The notes: a model not told the origin generated them from the sequence alone. DNA of 64,000 bases from Talinum fruticosum (GCA_021018815.1 JAITYX010000084.1:2046001-2110000), one strand, 5' to 3'. Positions 21,758-33,935 are shown, numbered from the stretch's first letter. Numbers and translations: made by a program.

Positions 21758-23014
21758 TGATGTGTAGTGGCGGAAGCAAAGAAAAAGAATAGGAAACCGC
21801 AAGACACACAACCAGGCAGAATGCAGCCGCTTGCGCAATCTTGGCAAATCGGGGAAATGGAGGGGCAAAGGTTCTTGGTTTTGGCTGAAATTTGGTGGGA
21901 AGGATGGTAACTGGTAATGGTTAATTGTGACCAAGTTTCGTGAATTTTGGATAAGGGGAAGACCTTGATCTGCACGCCTGAAATGAGCAGCGCTGGACTG
22001 GATGTGCGGCTGACACCTTCTGTTTGGATCAAGGGTGGAGGACGGAGGGTTTCTTGGATGAAGCTGAAAATTGGAGGAATGGTAGTAGACTTATTGGAAG
22101 GATGGTGGTTAAAATTTGGAGTGAAATGGCTGGGTGGTTTGTGAGATATGAGGCGGCAAAGTGAAGGGATAGAACCTTGACTCGGGCTCGGATACGAGCA
22201 ACACCACCGAGTGAATCAAGGGGCGCTCCTAAGCGGTCCGGATACAGCAACACCACCGGGACTTGGGAGACTCAAAGGACACCACCGTGATGCCAAGCAC
22301 GGATACAGCTTTGAGAATTTAGGAAACGAGCAATCCAGCTCAAGAGTGTTAACTCAAATTTATTCGTCAAAAGTGTCTTACAATGAGGCATATGAGCTGA
22401 ATATATAATGCCTTGCCTTGGCTTTTTACATAACCGAAAACCAAGCTGAAAATAATGCAAAATGAAAATAAAACTAATTAGATTCTTTCCCCTCCTCCAA
22501 GTTAAGCTAGAGTAAATCCTAGCCAAGTATTACAAAATTGGGAACATGTGGCCTTGCTTGTTTTCCCCTTCTTCAAGCTTCTTGATTCTTTGATGCTTCT
22601 AGAATGCCTTGTCACCATCTTCCTTTGTTGCTCCATAACCGGCCATAGCCCATCTCATGTCAATATGGACCGACCTCATTCAAGCATCAACTTATTTATG
22701 TACTTGAGCATAAAATGGCAATGTTCCTCGGTTTAACTTGACCATGCACACTTGCTTGACCTTGGAGGTTTTTGGTGGCTAGCTTCAAATAACCTTCTTA
22801 ACTAAATTGGTAATCAATTATTTATGAACAAAATCATAAGAACTTAATGTTTTGGGCTCATCACCCTCCGGGGTCCATTAGGACCATTCGGTTGAGTTGT
22901 GAACGTTTCCCTTGATCATGAAACATTCAAGCATCTCCAGCTGAACCTTAAGCATACATGGCTCCTCCAAATGAATATCATTCTGCTCAAAACACAAAGC
23001 TGTCCACTCCATCA
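21758..23014 (-). mobile_element. Solo LTR, family X, copy 1 (TSD CTATC)
   Basis: Starts TGATG and ends CATCA, and is flanked on both sides by CTATC (21753-21757 and 23015-23019). It is homologous over its whole length to 31000-32270. A TATA-like GGCATTATATATTCAG on the minus strand near 22400-22415 sits where the other copy has GGCATTATAAATTCAG, so the LTR is probably transcribed on the minus strand. The motif GGATACAGCAACACCACC is repeated inside with variation. Length is 1257 bases. No internal domain is present. Confidence 0.88.
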
Positions 23015-23149
23015 CTATCACTATCCATTCGTGTGGATTTGCTTCAATAAGATTTGGGGTCGATCAAAATTGTACCACTACAAGCACAAAAGTCCATCTC
23101 GTAGAAACCCACCAAAAAAAAATTGCAGAGGCCCATCCAATGTGGGTTG

Positions 23150-23470
23150 GGTCAAACTCGTAGTTGAGTCGGTTCGGGTTTAGGTCACTTTTATTTAGGT
23201 TGAAGAAGTTCGGGTCCGATTCGGTTCAGGTCATTTCGGGTTCGGGTCTTAATCGGGTCAATTATATTTCGAGTTGTTTAGGTTTTAGTTCAGGTCATTT
23301 TACTTTGGGATTGAATCGGGTTCATTAGATTTTGGGTGGGTTCGGTTTTGGGTCGATTCACTTTCGGGTTTCGGGTCAACATCGGTGCAACTATTTCGAG
23401 ATATCGGTCGGTTTGGGTTTTGTATCATTCGATTTAGCTTGTTTAATTCGGGTCACATTTGCCAGGTTTA
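23150..23470 (+). repeat. Degenerate GGGTTCGGGTCA minisatellite
   Basis: Many irregular copies of TTCGGGTC, CGGTTCGGG and GGGTCAATT make up the stretch. Such GGGTCGGG-rich tracts recur in plant genomes, often next to transposons. No coding or RNA structure is evident. Confidence 0.7.
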
Positions 23471-23739
23471 GTTGTGAGAGTTAGGTAGACATCTTCAATT
23501 TCACCCCTTCGAGTCCAAGACCACACACACGACCTCGTTTGTCAAGATTATGTCTAATCCATAACTCCACTTGAGTAAGAGGTTGTTATTGGGAGCCCTC
23601 AACTGTAGAACCTTGAGCCGTCTAGTACTACTCCCATATCTTATCGTGCTTCTCCTATAATTGATATTATAAATTAGTATATAATGAAATTGCTATGATG
23701 ATAATGTAGTGTAGTTAATATTTCGAAGTCTTACCATCC

Positions 23740-24720
23740 TTTTATGAGATTTCTTAACAGCGAACACTTTATTTTTCGAATCAAAATGTCCATTCATAAA
23801 CACCTCCTTTATAGTGGGCTCTCTTTTCAAAATGTCCTTCGGAAAAATATAGAAATTCATATTATATAAAACATAATTATATATTTATATACATATATAA
23901 TAATATTAATTTTGCATATAGGAGTTTAAATACTTACCAAGCGTCTCCTCCTTTCGAGTTATGGGTAGTGACCCACATGTGTGTTCCGACAGTCCAAGAC
24001 CTTCGGAGTCACTCATCCGATTTTTCTTATTTTGGTCACTTGTCTTCTTGAATTCATCCGACTCTACCCAGTGATTACACAAGGCTTCCCAATTGTTTGC
24101 ATGAAGCCAAGGTGATCTCTTTTTCGGTCCTCCTATGATAATTGAGCATGTCTTTGAGTTGAGTTTTAGCTGAAATCTCAAAGATAAGCCTAATTGCTCC
24201 TTTATTGTGAGGGTCCCATTGATAAAATTTCTATATGAGAAAAAATGTTAGTAATTACAATTATATACCCAATTTTAACCGTAAGTCTCGTTCGTGACAT
24301 TGGGATTGCTCCGCAAGTTGGCCATAGTTGAGGAGATTGACTTTTGAAGATATACCCAATTTTGGCTATTACATTATGGTCATAAGGAGAAAAACTACAA
24401 AACAAAATATGTTACATTATTGTAATTTAATGAATACAATACATAATTAATAAAATCTCTTAAACTTACGTCTCACCGTATTGCTTGCAGGTAAACCTTG
24501 TTGCTAGTAGCATCACTTTCTAAGGTAGCATCTCTTACTTGCGCTGAGTTGGTCCGAGGAGTATGAGGTTGAGTTTCACGAGAAGAACTAATGTTCATTC
24601 CCAAAGACATTCCCCCGTACAAATTATAAATATTTGGAATGTTGTCGTACGCGGGGATATTGGGTTGATTTGCCCATGCAAATTGGGTTGATAAAAAATA
24701 TTGATGTGAAGGCTTCATTG
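23740..24720 (-). pseudogene. Tnp1-like gene of a CACTA transposon (plant transposase, En/Spm class)
   Basis: The frame 24181-23906 carries PWLHANNWEALCNHWVESDEF, then KKTSDQNKKNRM and EHTCGSLPIT. This is the conserved W-x-x-L-x2-W, S-x2-N-K-x2-N-R and H-x-x-G-S pattern of the plant transposase family (Ptta/En/Spm). Upstream, 24718-24473 looks like an N-terminal exon (MKPSHQYFLSTQF), with frames between them separated by AT-rich stretches that look like introns. The protein binds subterminal repeats in studied CACTA elements. It follows the Tnp2-like gene on the same strand, the usual CACTA order. Frames are interrupted. Confidence 0.7.
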
Positions 24721-25039
24721 TTGTGACTATCCAATTGATGTATAAGGTTCACAAGCGGATCCGAGGGGTCCGCATCATGACGGCCTCTACATCGCCCATG
24801 TCACCCACGTCCACTACGAGAGGCACCCCTACTATGACCATCTGTTCCGGACATTTTACGTATAGTGGACATATATATCGGAAGAGATTAACACAACACA
24901 AAATATTACATAATTAAGATGTCAAACTTATTACACATATCGATATCATGATAATAATAAAATTTTAAAACATAAATCACAAAAATGACACTAGTATATT
25001 AAAAGATGAATTAATAATTTATTCCTATCAAAAGTTGAC

Positions 25040-25540
25040 CTAGTCATCATTATCATCACTATGTAATATCATCTCTCCTTCATCAACATCGGTATCTTCG
25101 TCCAAATCCTCCCACTCATCCTCATCGGGGTCATCATCATCATTACGAGTCTTCTTTTCATCCTTTTTCACCTTGTTCATGGAATGTAGACTGTATAGGG
25201 ACTTCAACAATGTTAGGTGTAATTGAGTCATCTACTAATGATGTCACAATGACCTCATCAACATTCATCGTGGTTATTGTATCCACTTGATGGGCGATCG
25301 GTAATTGTTCTTCAATTTCGGGTACACCACGAGGTTTGTTATGCAAGGCAACCCACCAATTAATTTTATCTTATACTCATTCTTGATAATTAAGGTACAC
25401 AACTTGAGTTGCGAGTATCTGTAAATATGAATGGATCAAACTTTCTATATCGTCTACTGTAATTCACCTCGAGATAGTGAGATACTTTTGGATATCATAA
25501 CCCCTGAGAAATGGTTGGGTCAAACCATGTCCAATTTAGC
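25040..25540 (-). pseudogene. C-terminal part of a CACTA Tnp2 transposase (DUF4216-like, acidic tail)
   Basis: Minus-strand frames show FDPFIFTDTRNSS, then NWWVALHNKPRGVPEIEEQL. This resembles the region where Tnp2-type proteins carry the DUF4216 domain and a W-x-V/A-x-x-x-x-P-R motif. Downstream comes a strongly acidic tail (DDDDPDEDEWEDLDED). It lies between the DUF4218-like part (26256-26050) and the Tnp1-like gene. The 74-residue frame at 25760-25536 falls in the expected linker, but I could not assign it. Confidence 0.6.
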
Positions 25541-26049
25541 AAAAGGCATCTTTTGATTGGCTCTCCGGGGTATTCAATTTGAATAACCTCTTAAAGGTTG
25601 CCATAATAATCTCCACCGACGTGTTTGCCTTCCCAAGTTCCTTAAACATAAACGCCACAATTATATGCTTTCTTACCTTGATTTCTAGCCTCAGTGTGAA
25701 ACTCAATTGCTTGCTCAACGTCCTCATCACTTGCATTTGGATTGGTTTGTTGTAATTCAAGTTTGTAATATCAATTAAGAAATTTCAAAGTTAATTATAA
25801 ATATACAAAATGTTATGTATTGGGTGCACCATACTTAATGAGAAGGAAATGTACTTACTCCAAGTAAGGCTGAACATCCCCACGATTAAGTAAGATGTCG
25901 AGATGAGCAGCTCCTTATTCATGTTTATTAAGGTATCTCCCATTATGTTGGCGGATTAGCTTTCCCTTATAACAAAATATGGATAGAGTTGATTAATATG
26001 ATTAATCTTGTTGTCCTGTCTTATTGCTTCCAACTCTAGTGCACAAGGG

Positions 26050-27043
26050 TTACACATTGGCCTCAAAATAATGCGATACAAATTGCTTAATTTCAAATTG
26101 CATGTATGCTATTACCATTGAGGATTCAGGTAAGGCCTTATTCATGAATACTTGCTGCATCCGGCCAAAGTACCTTTCAAACAGGTACATCCATCGATAT
26201 TGAACTGGCCCACCTAACAAAGTTTCCTCTCCTAACCGAATTTGTAAATGCTCCATAACATTCTAAAACCCGGGGGAAATAACATTTCTAACTTGCATAG
26301 AATAATGGCTATATTATTATGCATTTCTTCAACAAAGTCAACTCGGAGTTCACTAGCACAAAGGTTTTGAAGAACTCACTTAAGTGAACAAGTGGTGCCA
26401 ACACATCTTCCGGAAGTGCAGCTAATGCCATCGAAAGCGGGTTTTCTAAAAGACATGATGGTCATGGCTTTTCATGTTCTACAACTTAGTCTTACATGAG
26501 TCAACCCAATTTCTAACATTAGAGCATTATAACCATCGGGTAACTTAACCTGTCCGAGCCATTCACAAACAATTTGTTCTTTGATCTAAGGACAATACAA
26601 ACTTTGCTTTTAGCTTTCGGGTTCAACCTCCGGACATTCCACCTAACAAATTCAACTCTACGAGTACTGCCATGTCTATAGGCACTTTGATGTTGTCTTT
26701 TGTTTTTCATGGCACATCCATCACTGTATTGATAATGTTTTCGAAACATTCTTTTCAATGTGCATGACATCTTGGTTTAGATATATCGGAGATCTTTCCA
26801 AGTAAGGTAATTCCCAAAATATACTCTTTTTGTCCAATTATATTCATTCTGTTGAAATCCCATAATTTGAAATTGAACACACTCGGTCACTTTAGGACAA
26901 CTTGATAACAAAGCATACAAGTCTTTCCCTGTGGCCTGTTTAGGAGGACCTCCTTGAACAATGACCCCTTTTTAAACCCCGACTTGTTACTTCGTAAGAA
27001 TTGTTAAGGGGTAAGAATCGGGGATGACAATCGGACCATGATG
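26050..27043 (-). pseudogene. CACTA Tnp2 transposase, core and DUF4218-like region
   Basis: On the minus strand the order is KPSWSDCHPRFLPLNNSY (27100-27000 area), ATGKDLYALLSSCPK, a stretch reading MHIEKNVFEN-like in a shifted frame, SFVLS-like, KSHD-H, then LCASELRVDFVEEMH. Last comes HLQIRLGEETLLGGPVQYRWMY, MNKALPESSM. These are the landmarks of Tnp2-type CACTA transposases followed by DUF4218. Frameshifts are numerous. The N-terminal side continues at 38240-38056, beyond the copia element that split the gene. Confidence 0.85.
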
Positions 27044-27048
27044 GTTTC

Positions 27049-28530
27049 GAAGACTCGGACTCTAAACCTAAATCATTCCGAGCACTACATGAAGACTTAA
27101 GTACAAACCTCATCCCTCCTAAGTTTTGATTACAAGTCATTTTGAGTGTTATAGAAACTCATGTATAAAGTTTTTCATTCGTTTCCGAGTGACTTAGAAA
27201 ACACATTATTTTATGTCTTACGCATTATTGTTTCGACTTATTCGGACAACACTCAAATCTATTGCATGCTCAAATAATCTCTTTAACTCTTTTTATGTGA
27301 CTTCTTACTTAACATTTCAATGCAAAGTGAATTACAACGTTAATTCCTTTCTTTAAGTCGGTTTGTGTGTTTGAGAATTATTTATCCAAATCAAGTCTTT
27401 ATACTCTAATGTTTTCACTCATTTAACTTGATCTTTCTTAGGACTGACTTTGATGGAATTTGAGTATATTGAATATTAGACTCGAGAAAATTCCACTCTT
27501 CTAGGCCTAAGATAATTATGCACTTAATTATCTTACTTAAATTATTATATGTGCCTAATATTGGACCAAAGTAATTTATACTTTGAGAACCAAAGTGGTT
27601 TACTTTTGTAGGTTATCCGAACGAGGCTATCTCCTTTTTGAATTACAACGATAACCGGATTCGAGCTGTCAATCACCGAGCAAACAAGGCTTATCTATTT
27701 CCGAACAAGGCTCAAACACTATGTTAGGGTTGCCTGTTTCCACAACAGGAAAACTTCAACCCGAAGCTTAACCGTGGTTTCCACCTTAATTTTCGGACAT
27801 CACCGGTTGACTGGAGCACCTTTAGGAGCGAAAAGCCGTTGCACAACGTTCACATCCCAACGGATCTTTCCTGAGCGACTCGGAAGAACCGTTGCAATGG
27901 CAAGTAAAGACTTCTCTTAAGAACCAAGATACAACGGTCACTCTGCTTGGTCATCTATAAATAGAAGCCACTTCACAAGACTTGACGATTATCGAACACA
28001 TTGCTGAAACTATATCTCTTAGTACAATACTCATTCAATCTTCTTCTTACAACTCCAAGTCTATACTTAATACTTTTTGAGTTGTAAAGTCTTGTAATCA
28101 GTCACATACTCTTCTTACTATTTGAGTAAGGTCCCTTGACCGAGGTGTAAGGGTTAATTCAGGTCGGTTGTCCCTCGTTGTAAAGGTTACCTTAGTTAGG
28201 AAGTATTAGATCGGATAAGGGAACTTCTAAGTCTAGGAAAAATATGTAAGGAATTGTCTAAGGGAGCAATTCGGTTGAGTCGATCCGTTGTATTTTGAGG
28301 ATTCAAAATAGTGGATTTGACTTGGTGCTTGGATTAACATTGTCCGTGGTTTTATGCCCCGGGAGGGTTTGCACGTATCACTCGTGTGTATACATTTACG
28401 AGTCCAATCTAGGCTCAAATTCACTTGTTCATTCTTTTCAAGCTTAAAGTCTCTAAGTTTGTTAAAATTTCCTCATCACCCTATTCCCCCTCCTCTAGGG
28501 TGACTTAGACTCTCCAAGAGCAAACCTTCA
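27049..28530 (+). repeat. 5' LTR of the SIRE-like element
   Basis: Begins GAAGACTCGGACTC (the solo copy at 57796 begins TGAAGACTCAAAC, so the first T is changed or lost here) and ends CAAACCTTCA. The promoter is TATAAATA at 27956-27963, followed by transcribed-region sequence AGAAGCCACTTCAC. It aligns with 36564-38050 throughout and with the minus-strand solo copy 56269-57796. The 3' LTR has TATAGATA at the TATA position. Confidence 0.88.
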
Positions 28531-28544
28531 ATTGCTATCAAAGC
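28531..28544 (+). other. Primer-binding site of the SIRE-like element
   Basis: ATTGCTATCAAAGC directly follows the LTR. The usual copia form is (AT)TGGTATCAGAGC, complementary to initiator methionine tRNA. Two substitutions are present. Confidence 0.75.
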
Positions 28545-28549
28545 CTAGC

Positions 28550-29500
28550 CTTTCAAAAAGGATTTAACAATCCAAAGGTCTATAGATCGGATAGCTCGGA
28601 ACATCAAAGAGTTCGATGAAGGAAGATCTTCCACTAAACCACCAAAGTTCAAAGGATTAAACTTCGAACACTGAAAGAAGCTAATGGAATGCTTTTTGCT
28701 AGACAACGATGAAGATGTTTGGAACATCATCCAAGAAGGCAATTACATTCCAATGAAGATACAAGGTACAAGAACTATACTTATAGAAAATTTTGAGTAC
28801 ACCAATGAGAAGTCGGAAAAGTTCGGAAAGAACTCAAAGCGATTGACATTTTGATGTGTGCTATCAGCTCGGAAGAGTACAACAGAGTGTCGGCCGGGAC
28901 ACGGCTAAAGATGTTTGGGACACTCTTGTCAACACATATGAAGGAACAAGCCAAGTGAAACAGGTGAAGACAAGTCAATATCTTCACAAATATGAGCTAT
29001 TCAAGATGGAGCCAAAAGAAAACACCACTCGGATGTTTATATGCTTCACCGAGATTACAAACAATCTCAAATCTCTAGGTAGAATGATTTCGCACGAAGA
29101 AATGTGCAGAGAAATTCTAAGAAGTCTACCAAAGAGAAGATAGGGTCCCAAGGTAACAACCATCGAGGAAGCTAAGAACCTCTCTCAACTAAAGCAAGAC
29201 GAACCGATTGGGAAGCCGCTTACCCTTGAAATTCACCTAGAAGAAGATCCTATGCCACTCATTGCCCGAGGCTTCAAAAGAATGATGAATCATAAGAAAT
29301 GGGAGAAGAGACCAAAGGAAGAATTCTACAAGAAGGATAAGAAGGAAAGAAAAGGTAAATACTCTTCCCCTTCTAAGTTATCTTTAACCGAGAACTCTAG
29401 TTGTTTTGAATGTGGCAGCAATGATCACATAGTCAAGAAGCTGTCCAAGGAGAAAGAAGGACAGAAAGAAGAAGAAGGCTATGATGGCCACATCGAGTGA
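28550..29500 (+). pseudogene. Broken gag of the SIRE-like element
   Basis: Frames include LKAIDILMCAISSEEYNRV, KDVWDTLVNTYEGTSQVKQ, FKMEPKENTTRMFICFTEI, NNLKSLGRMISHEEM and ILRSLPKR. This is the order and pattern of the copia gag (UBN2-type) family. A zinc knuckle follows at about 29400 (CFECGSNDHIVKK, with an expected Cys lost). Gag forms the particle that packages element RNA. The region from 29500 to 30330 carries a further broken lysine/serine-rich spacer (coiled-coil type, 'EELKTSTQTNE'). Confidence 0.8.
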
Positions 29501-30334
29501 TAAAGACTCATCTCGAAGAAGGTGAAGATTCCGATGGCTTAAAGTGTCCGATGGCATTAACGGACTCAAAAGATGAATCTTAGTCGGACTCGACAACTCG
29601 GACACTAAGGAGACAAGTCCTCGGGAGGTAATTAAATACTTTCTCAAGTTTTCCAAAGTTGATTTGGCTAAATACATTTATACTTTGGAAGAAAAGTCCA
29701 ATTCCGATTCTTCTCGGTTCAAAGAACAACTTGAGTCCCTTACTTCGAGAGCAACTGTTTCAAAAATGAATTGGAAAAACTTACACTAACTATGGAAGAA
29801 CTCAAGACTAGTACTCAAACTAATGAGACTTAGTCGGAGTTACTCAAAAGAGAAAATGAGCATCTGAAAAGAAAGCTCAATGAGTCTCATGAGCTTGTTT
29901 TAAAGTTTACTCAAGGTTAGAAAAACCTTGACATGCTTTTAGGTTCTCAATGTGTCTCCTTCGGGAAAGAAGGACTTGGTTTTAATGAAGAGGAGGAATC
30001 TAATTCCTACTCAAATCTTTTCATAAAGGATTCCGAACTGTGAATTTCAAGAAGGCTGAGCCTGGTCCTATTTATAAGAATGAAAGGAGGACTGAGCCCG
30101 GACCAATTTACGGGAGAAAACCCTCTCCAGCTATTTATAAAAGAAAAGATTTTCAAAACAAAGAGACATAGACTTAGGTGTGTAGAAAAAGGACTCGGAA
30201 TTAGACCAAACCCAAAGTCATTCAAATCTGGGTTCCCAAGAGTCTTTTCCCTCATAAAAGGACCACGAGTAAAGGGAGTTACTAGGCTCGTTAGAAGAAG
30301 TGAGAAGGGTTAGTGTGTTTTTGACTTGCAGGTC

Positions 30335-30660
30335 ACTTTGAAAAGGACAAAAGGTCATTGGTACTTAGACAGTAGATGCTCACACCACATGTCAGGAGAT
30401 TGAAGACTCTTTTCTGAGTTAGAAGATTTCAAAGGAGGTCAAGTCACTTCTGGAGATGATAGTAAGGGCAAGATAGTTGGAATTAGAAAGATTGGGAAAG
30501 GAGACAACTTGGTCAGCCCAGTCTATCTTGTGAAGGGATTGAAGTACAATTTGCTCAGCATCTCTTAATTATGTGACAAAGGTGAAGAGGTAAGAGTCAC
30601 TCGGACCAAGCTGTTATATCTCTGATGCAACTACCAAAGAGACTTAGCTCTCGGGTAAGA
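30335..30660 (+). pseudogene. Broken copia protease region
   Basis: Reads WYLDSRCSHHMSGD where copia proteases have a D-S-G/A-C-x-x-H-M-T-G active-site motif. FSELEDFKGGQVTSGDDSKGK, KGDNLVSPVYLVKGLKYNL and LLSIS follow. The catalytic Asp is present, but the following glycine is Arg. It sits upstream of the integrase N-terminal region in the usual order and contains stops. Confidence 0.75.
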
Positions 30661-30727
30661 GATTAGGTAATACCTATACTATCCCTCTTTTTTATCCAAC
30701 TCGAATTTATCTTATTTAAAAGCATAA

Positions 30728-30999
30728 TTGCATGATGATTCTTGGACATGGCATCATAGACTAGGTCATGTTAGCATGCATATTATCAAAAAGCTTGCAT
30801 CTCATGGTTTAGTTAGGGGTTTACCTAACTGTGCATATAAGAAAGATAAAATTTGTGAAGCATGCACAAAAGGGAAACATGTCGGATCATCTTTCAAACC
30901 TCTCAAAACTGTTTCCACATCCAAAGTGCTTGAATTAGTTCATATGGATTTATGTGGTGAAATCTCTGTGAAGATTCTCGGAGGTAAACCATATGTATT
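30728..30999 (+). pseudogene. Copia integrase, N-terminal half (gag-pre-integrase and zinc-binding region)
   Basis: Open for 93 codons. WHHRLGHVSMHIIKKLASHGL and CEACTKGKH give the H-x-n-H...C-x2-C zinc-binding set of the gag-pre-integrase domain. LVHMDLCGEIS then supplies the first catalytic Asp of the D,D-E core. The frame ends where the solo LTR 31000-32270 inserted. The core resumes at 32276. Confidence 0.85.
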
Positions 31000-32270
31000 T
31001 GATGTCTAGTGGCGGAAGCAAAGAAAAAGATGGAAAAACCGCAAAACACACAACCGGGCAGAATAGGACCTGCAGGTGCGGTTCTGGGGAAAAGGGTGAA
31101 AGGAAGGGTAAATGATCTTGGATTTGGACGAAACTTGGAGGGAGTGAGGTAACTGATGGAGGAAGGTTGTGGCCAAGTTTCGTGAATTTTGGATAAGGGG
31201 AACTACCTGAACAGATAGCCAGAAGTTGATGCTGCTGGCTGGATGTACAGATTGATACCCTTTGTTTGGTTTTGATGTGGAGGACGGAGCGGTTCTTGGT
31301 TTAAGCTGAGATTTGGTGGAAATGGACTCAACTCATGTATGATGAAGTGTGTGAAATTTGGGAAAGAGATGATTCGTGGATTGGGAGATATGGAATGGCA
31401 AAGTCACTGGATAGTACCTTGATCCAAGCTCGGATACGTAAACACCACCGAGTGAATCAAGGGGCGCTCTCAAACGGTCCGGATACAGAAACACCACCGG
31501 GGTTTGGGAGACTCAAAGGACACCACCTAGATGCCAACCTAGGATACAGCTTTGAGGATTTAGAGGCTCGAGAAATCCATCCCGAAAAGAGTATAACACT
31601 CAAGGTTTGTATATTCATCAAAAAGTGTTTTACAATGAAGCATATGAGCTGAATTTATAATGCCTTGCCTTGGCATTTTACATAACCGAATTCAAGCTAA
31701 AAATAATGCTAAAACAAAATGCTAACTAACAATATTCCTTTCCCTTCCTCCAAGCCAAGCTAGGGTGAATTCTAGCCAAGTATTCCAAAATTGGGAACAT
31801 GTGGCCATAGCTTGTTTTCCCCTTCTCCAAGCTTCTTGATTCTTGATGCTTCTAGAATGCTTTGTCATCATCTTCCTTTGTTGCTCCATAACCGGCCATG
31901 GTCTCTCTCACATTAATATGGACCGACTTCATTCAAGCATCATCTTATTTATGTACTTAAGCATAAAATGGTAATGTCCCTTGACTTGACTTGACCATTC
32001 ACACTTGCTTTGCTTTGGAGGTTTTTGTAGCTAGCTTCAACTTACCTTCTTGACTAAATTGGTAATCAATTATTTATGAACAAAAATCATAAGAACTTAA
32101 TATTTTGGGGCTCATCATCCTCCGGGATCCACTAGCATCATGCGCATGTATTTTGAGCTTTTCCCTTGGTCATAGAATAAGCAAATATTTCCGGTTGACC
32201 ATTAAACATGCATAGCTTCTCAACATGAGTATTACCCATCTCAAAACAGAAGGCTGTCCACTTTCCATCA
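31000..32270 (-). mobile_element. Solo LTR, family X, copy 2 (TSD GTATT), inside copia integrase
   Basis: TGATG...CATCA termini are flanked by GTATT (30995-30999 and 32271-32275). It is homologous from end to end with 21758-23014. On the minus strand GGCATTATAAATTCAGC (31660 area) is a likely TATA box. Length 1271. The frame 31335-31652 is not a gene. It repeats the GGATACAGAAACACCACC motif also seen in copy 1. Confidence 0.92.
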
Positions 32271-32275
32271 GTATT

Positions 32276-32900
32276 TGTTATTGTTGATGATTATTCATGA
32301 TTTACTTGGGTTTTTTTTTCTCAAGAACAAAAATGAAGCCTTCAAAGAGTTCAAGCAAGCTCTGCTGGAAAATTCATGTAGAGTCTCGGACTCGGATCGG
32401 AAGAATTCGAACCGACCGGGGAAGGGAGTTCGACTATTTAGAATTCGCAGAGTTCTGCGACAAGAATTGTATGTCTCACAACTTCTCGGAACCCGGAACC
32501 CCTCAACAGAATGGGGTAGTGGACAGAAAGAACCGAACTCGTGAAGAAATAGAACGGACAATGATCATTGAACATGATCTACCTTATTATTTCTAGGTTG
32601 AGGCGATCAACACAGACAAACTATACACCGAACAAATGCCTCAACAGACCTATCTTGAAGAAAACTCCATACGAGCTTTACAAGGGAAAGAAGCCCAACA
32701 TCTCATACTTTAAACCCTTTGGATGTAAGTGCTTTTTTCATAATAATGTTAAGGATCACATGACCAAGTTTGATGCTCGGTCGGATGAAGGTATTTTTCC
32801 GGGTTACTCATCTCATAGTAAAGCATATCGTATTTTTAATAAAATAACTAACAAAGTGGAAGAAAGCATCCACATTATGTTTGATGAGATTTTTTAGGGA
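32276..32900 (+). pseudogene. Copia integrase, core and C-terminal part
   Basis: Resumes right after the solo LTR with the VIVDDYSRFTWVFFL-type region (second block of the integrase core). NSNRPGKG and the TPQQNGV-type block near the catalytic Glu follow. After that come LNRPILKKTPYELYKGKKPNI, SYFKPFGCKCF and EGIFPGYSSHSKAYRIFN, the C-terminal hallmarks of copia integrase. Several frameshifts separate the pieces (32275-32544, 32297-32596, 32568-32897). Confidence 0.85.
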
Positions 32901-33076
32901 AAAACAAGTAAGTCAAACTTCTCGGATCCGAAACTCAGCTGAGATGAAGATGATCTTACCGAAGCCGAGCTCGGATAGAGTCAAAAGAAAGCATCTCGGA
33001 ATGAGGCGACTCGGAACATCATGATCGAGACCGAACCAGCTCAAGAGCCGGCTCAGAATGCTCGAAGGACAAGTAG

Positions 33077-33935
33077 ATGAGCAAACTCAGCAAGCTCGGA
33101 CTACGACGACAAACCAGTACAACCAACAAACCTGGTAAACGAGAGAACAGTAGAGCATTCAAATATGCTTCGAGTCATCCACTCGAGAACATTTTGTCTA
33201 ACATCAACAGTGCGGTAAGAACTCGTTCTTCTTTACAAAATCTATGTGCATCCAATACATTAATATCATTAACTGAACCCAGAAATGCACTAGAGGCCCT
33301 AAATGAACCTAAATGGGTAGAGGCCATACAGGAGAAACTTAATCAATTTGAGAGAAACCAAGTCCGGACTTTGAGCAAACGACCTTCCGATCACCCAGTT
33401 ATAGGAACCAAATGGGTTTTCAAGAACAAACTAGATGAGGATGGGTTGGTAGAGAGAAATAAGTCTAGACTTGTGACTCAAGGTTACAATGAAAAAAGGG
33501 ATAGATTATGGGGAAACCTTTGCCCGAGTGGCTAGGATATAAGCAATTAGAATCCTCATAGCATTTGCATCAAGCATGAATATTAAGTTGTATCAAATGG
33601 ATGTCAAATGTGCTTTTCTGAATGGTTTTATTCAAGAGGAAGTCTATGTTGAGTAACCACCTAGATTTGACAACTCAAAATTTCCAAATCATGTTTTCAA
33701 ATTGCAAAAAGCTCTATATGGTCCGAAACAAGCTCCCGGAGCTTGGTATGAAAGACTTAGCAGCTTCTTGGTTGAGAATGATTTCAAAAGAGGTCAGATT
33801 GACAAAACTCTTTTCATAAAAACAAAGGGGAGAGACTTTCTTATTACTCAAATTTATGTTGATGATATTATTTTGGAGCTACTAATGAAAATCTCTGTCG
33901 AGAATTTTCTAAGTTAATGAGACAGGAATTCCAAA
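33077..33935 (+). pseudogene. Copia reverse transcriptase, broken
   Basis: Shows EPRNALEALNEPKWVEAIQEK and GTKWVFKNKLDEDGLVERNKSRLV at the N-terminal side. YQMDVKCAFLNG (first catalytic Asp), KLQKALYGPKQAPGAWYERL, and IYVDDII (the catalytic DD) at about 33855-33875 follow. Stops separate the parts, for example GYNEKRDRLWGN running out of frame at 33500. Domain order is intact. Confidence 0.88.

Noticed and set aside
23076..23095. CACTACAAGCACAAAAGTCC, a possible 3' terminus of the CACTA Tnp2 locus
   Set aside because: Resembles common CACTA ends, but there are no subterminal repeats next to it, no partner terminus and no 3-base duplication, so it may be chance.
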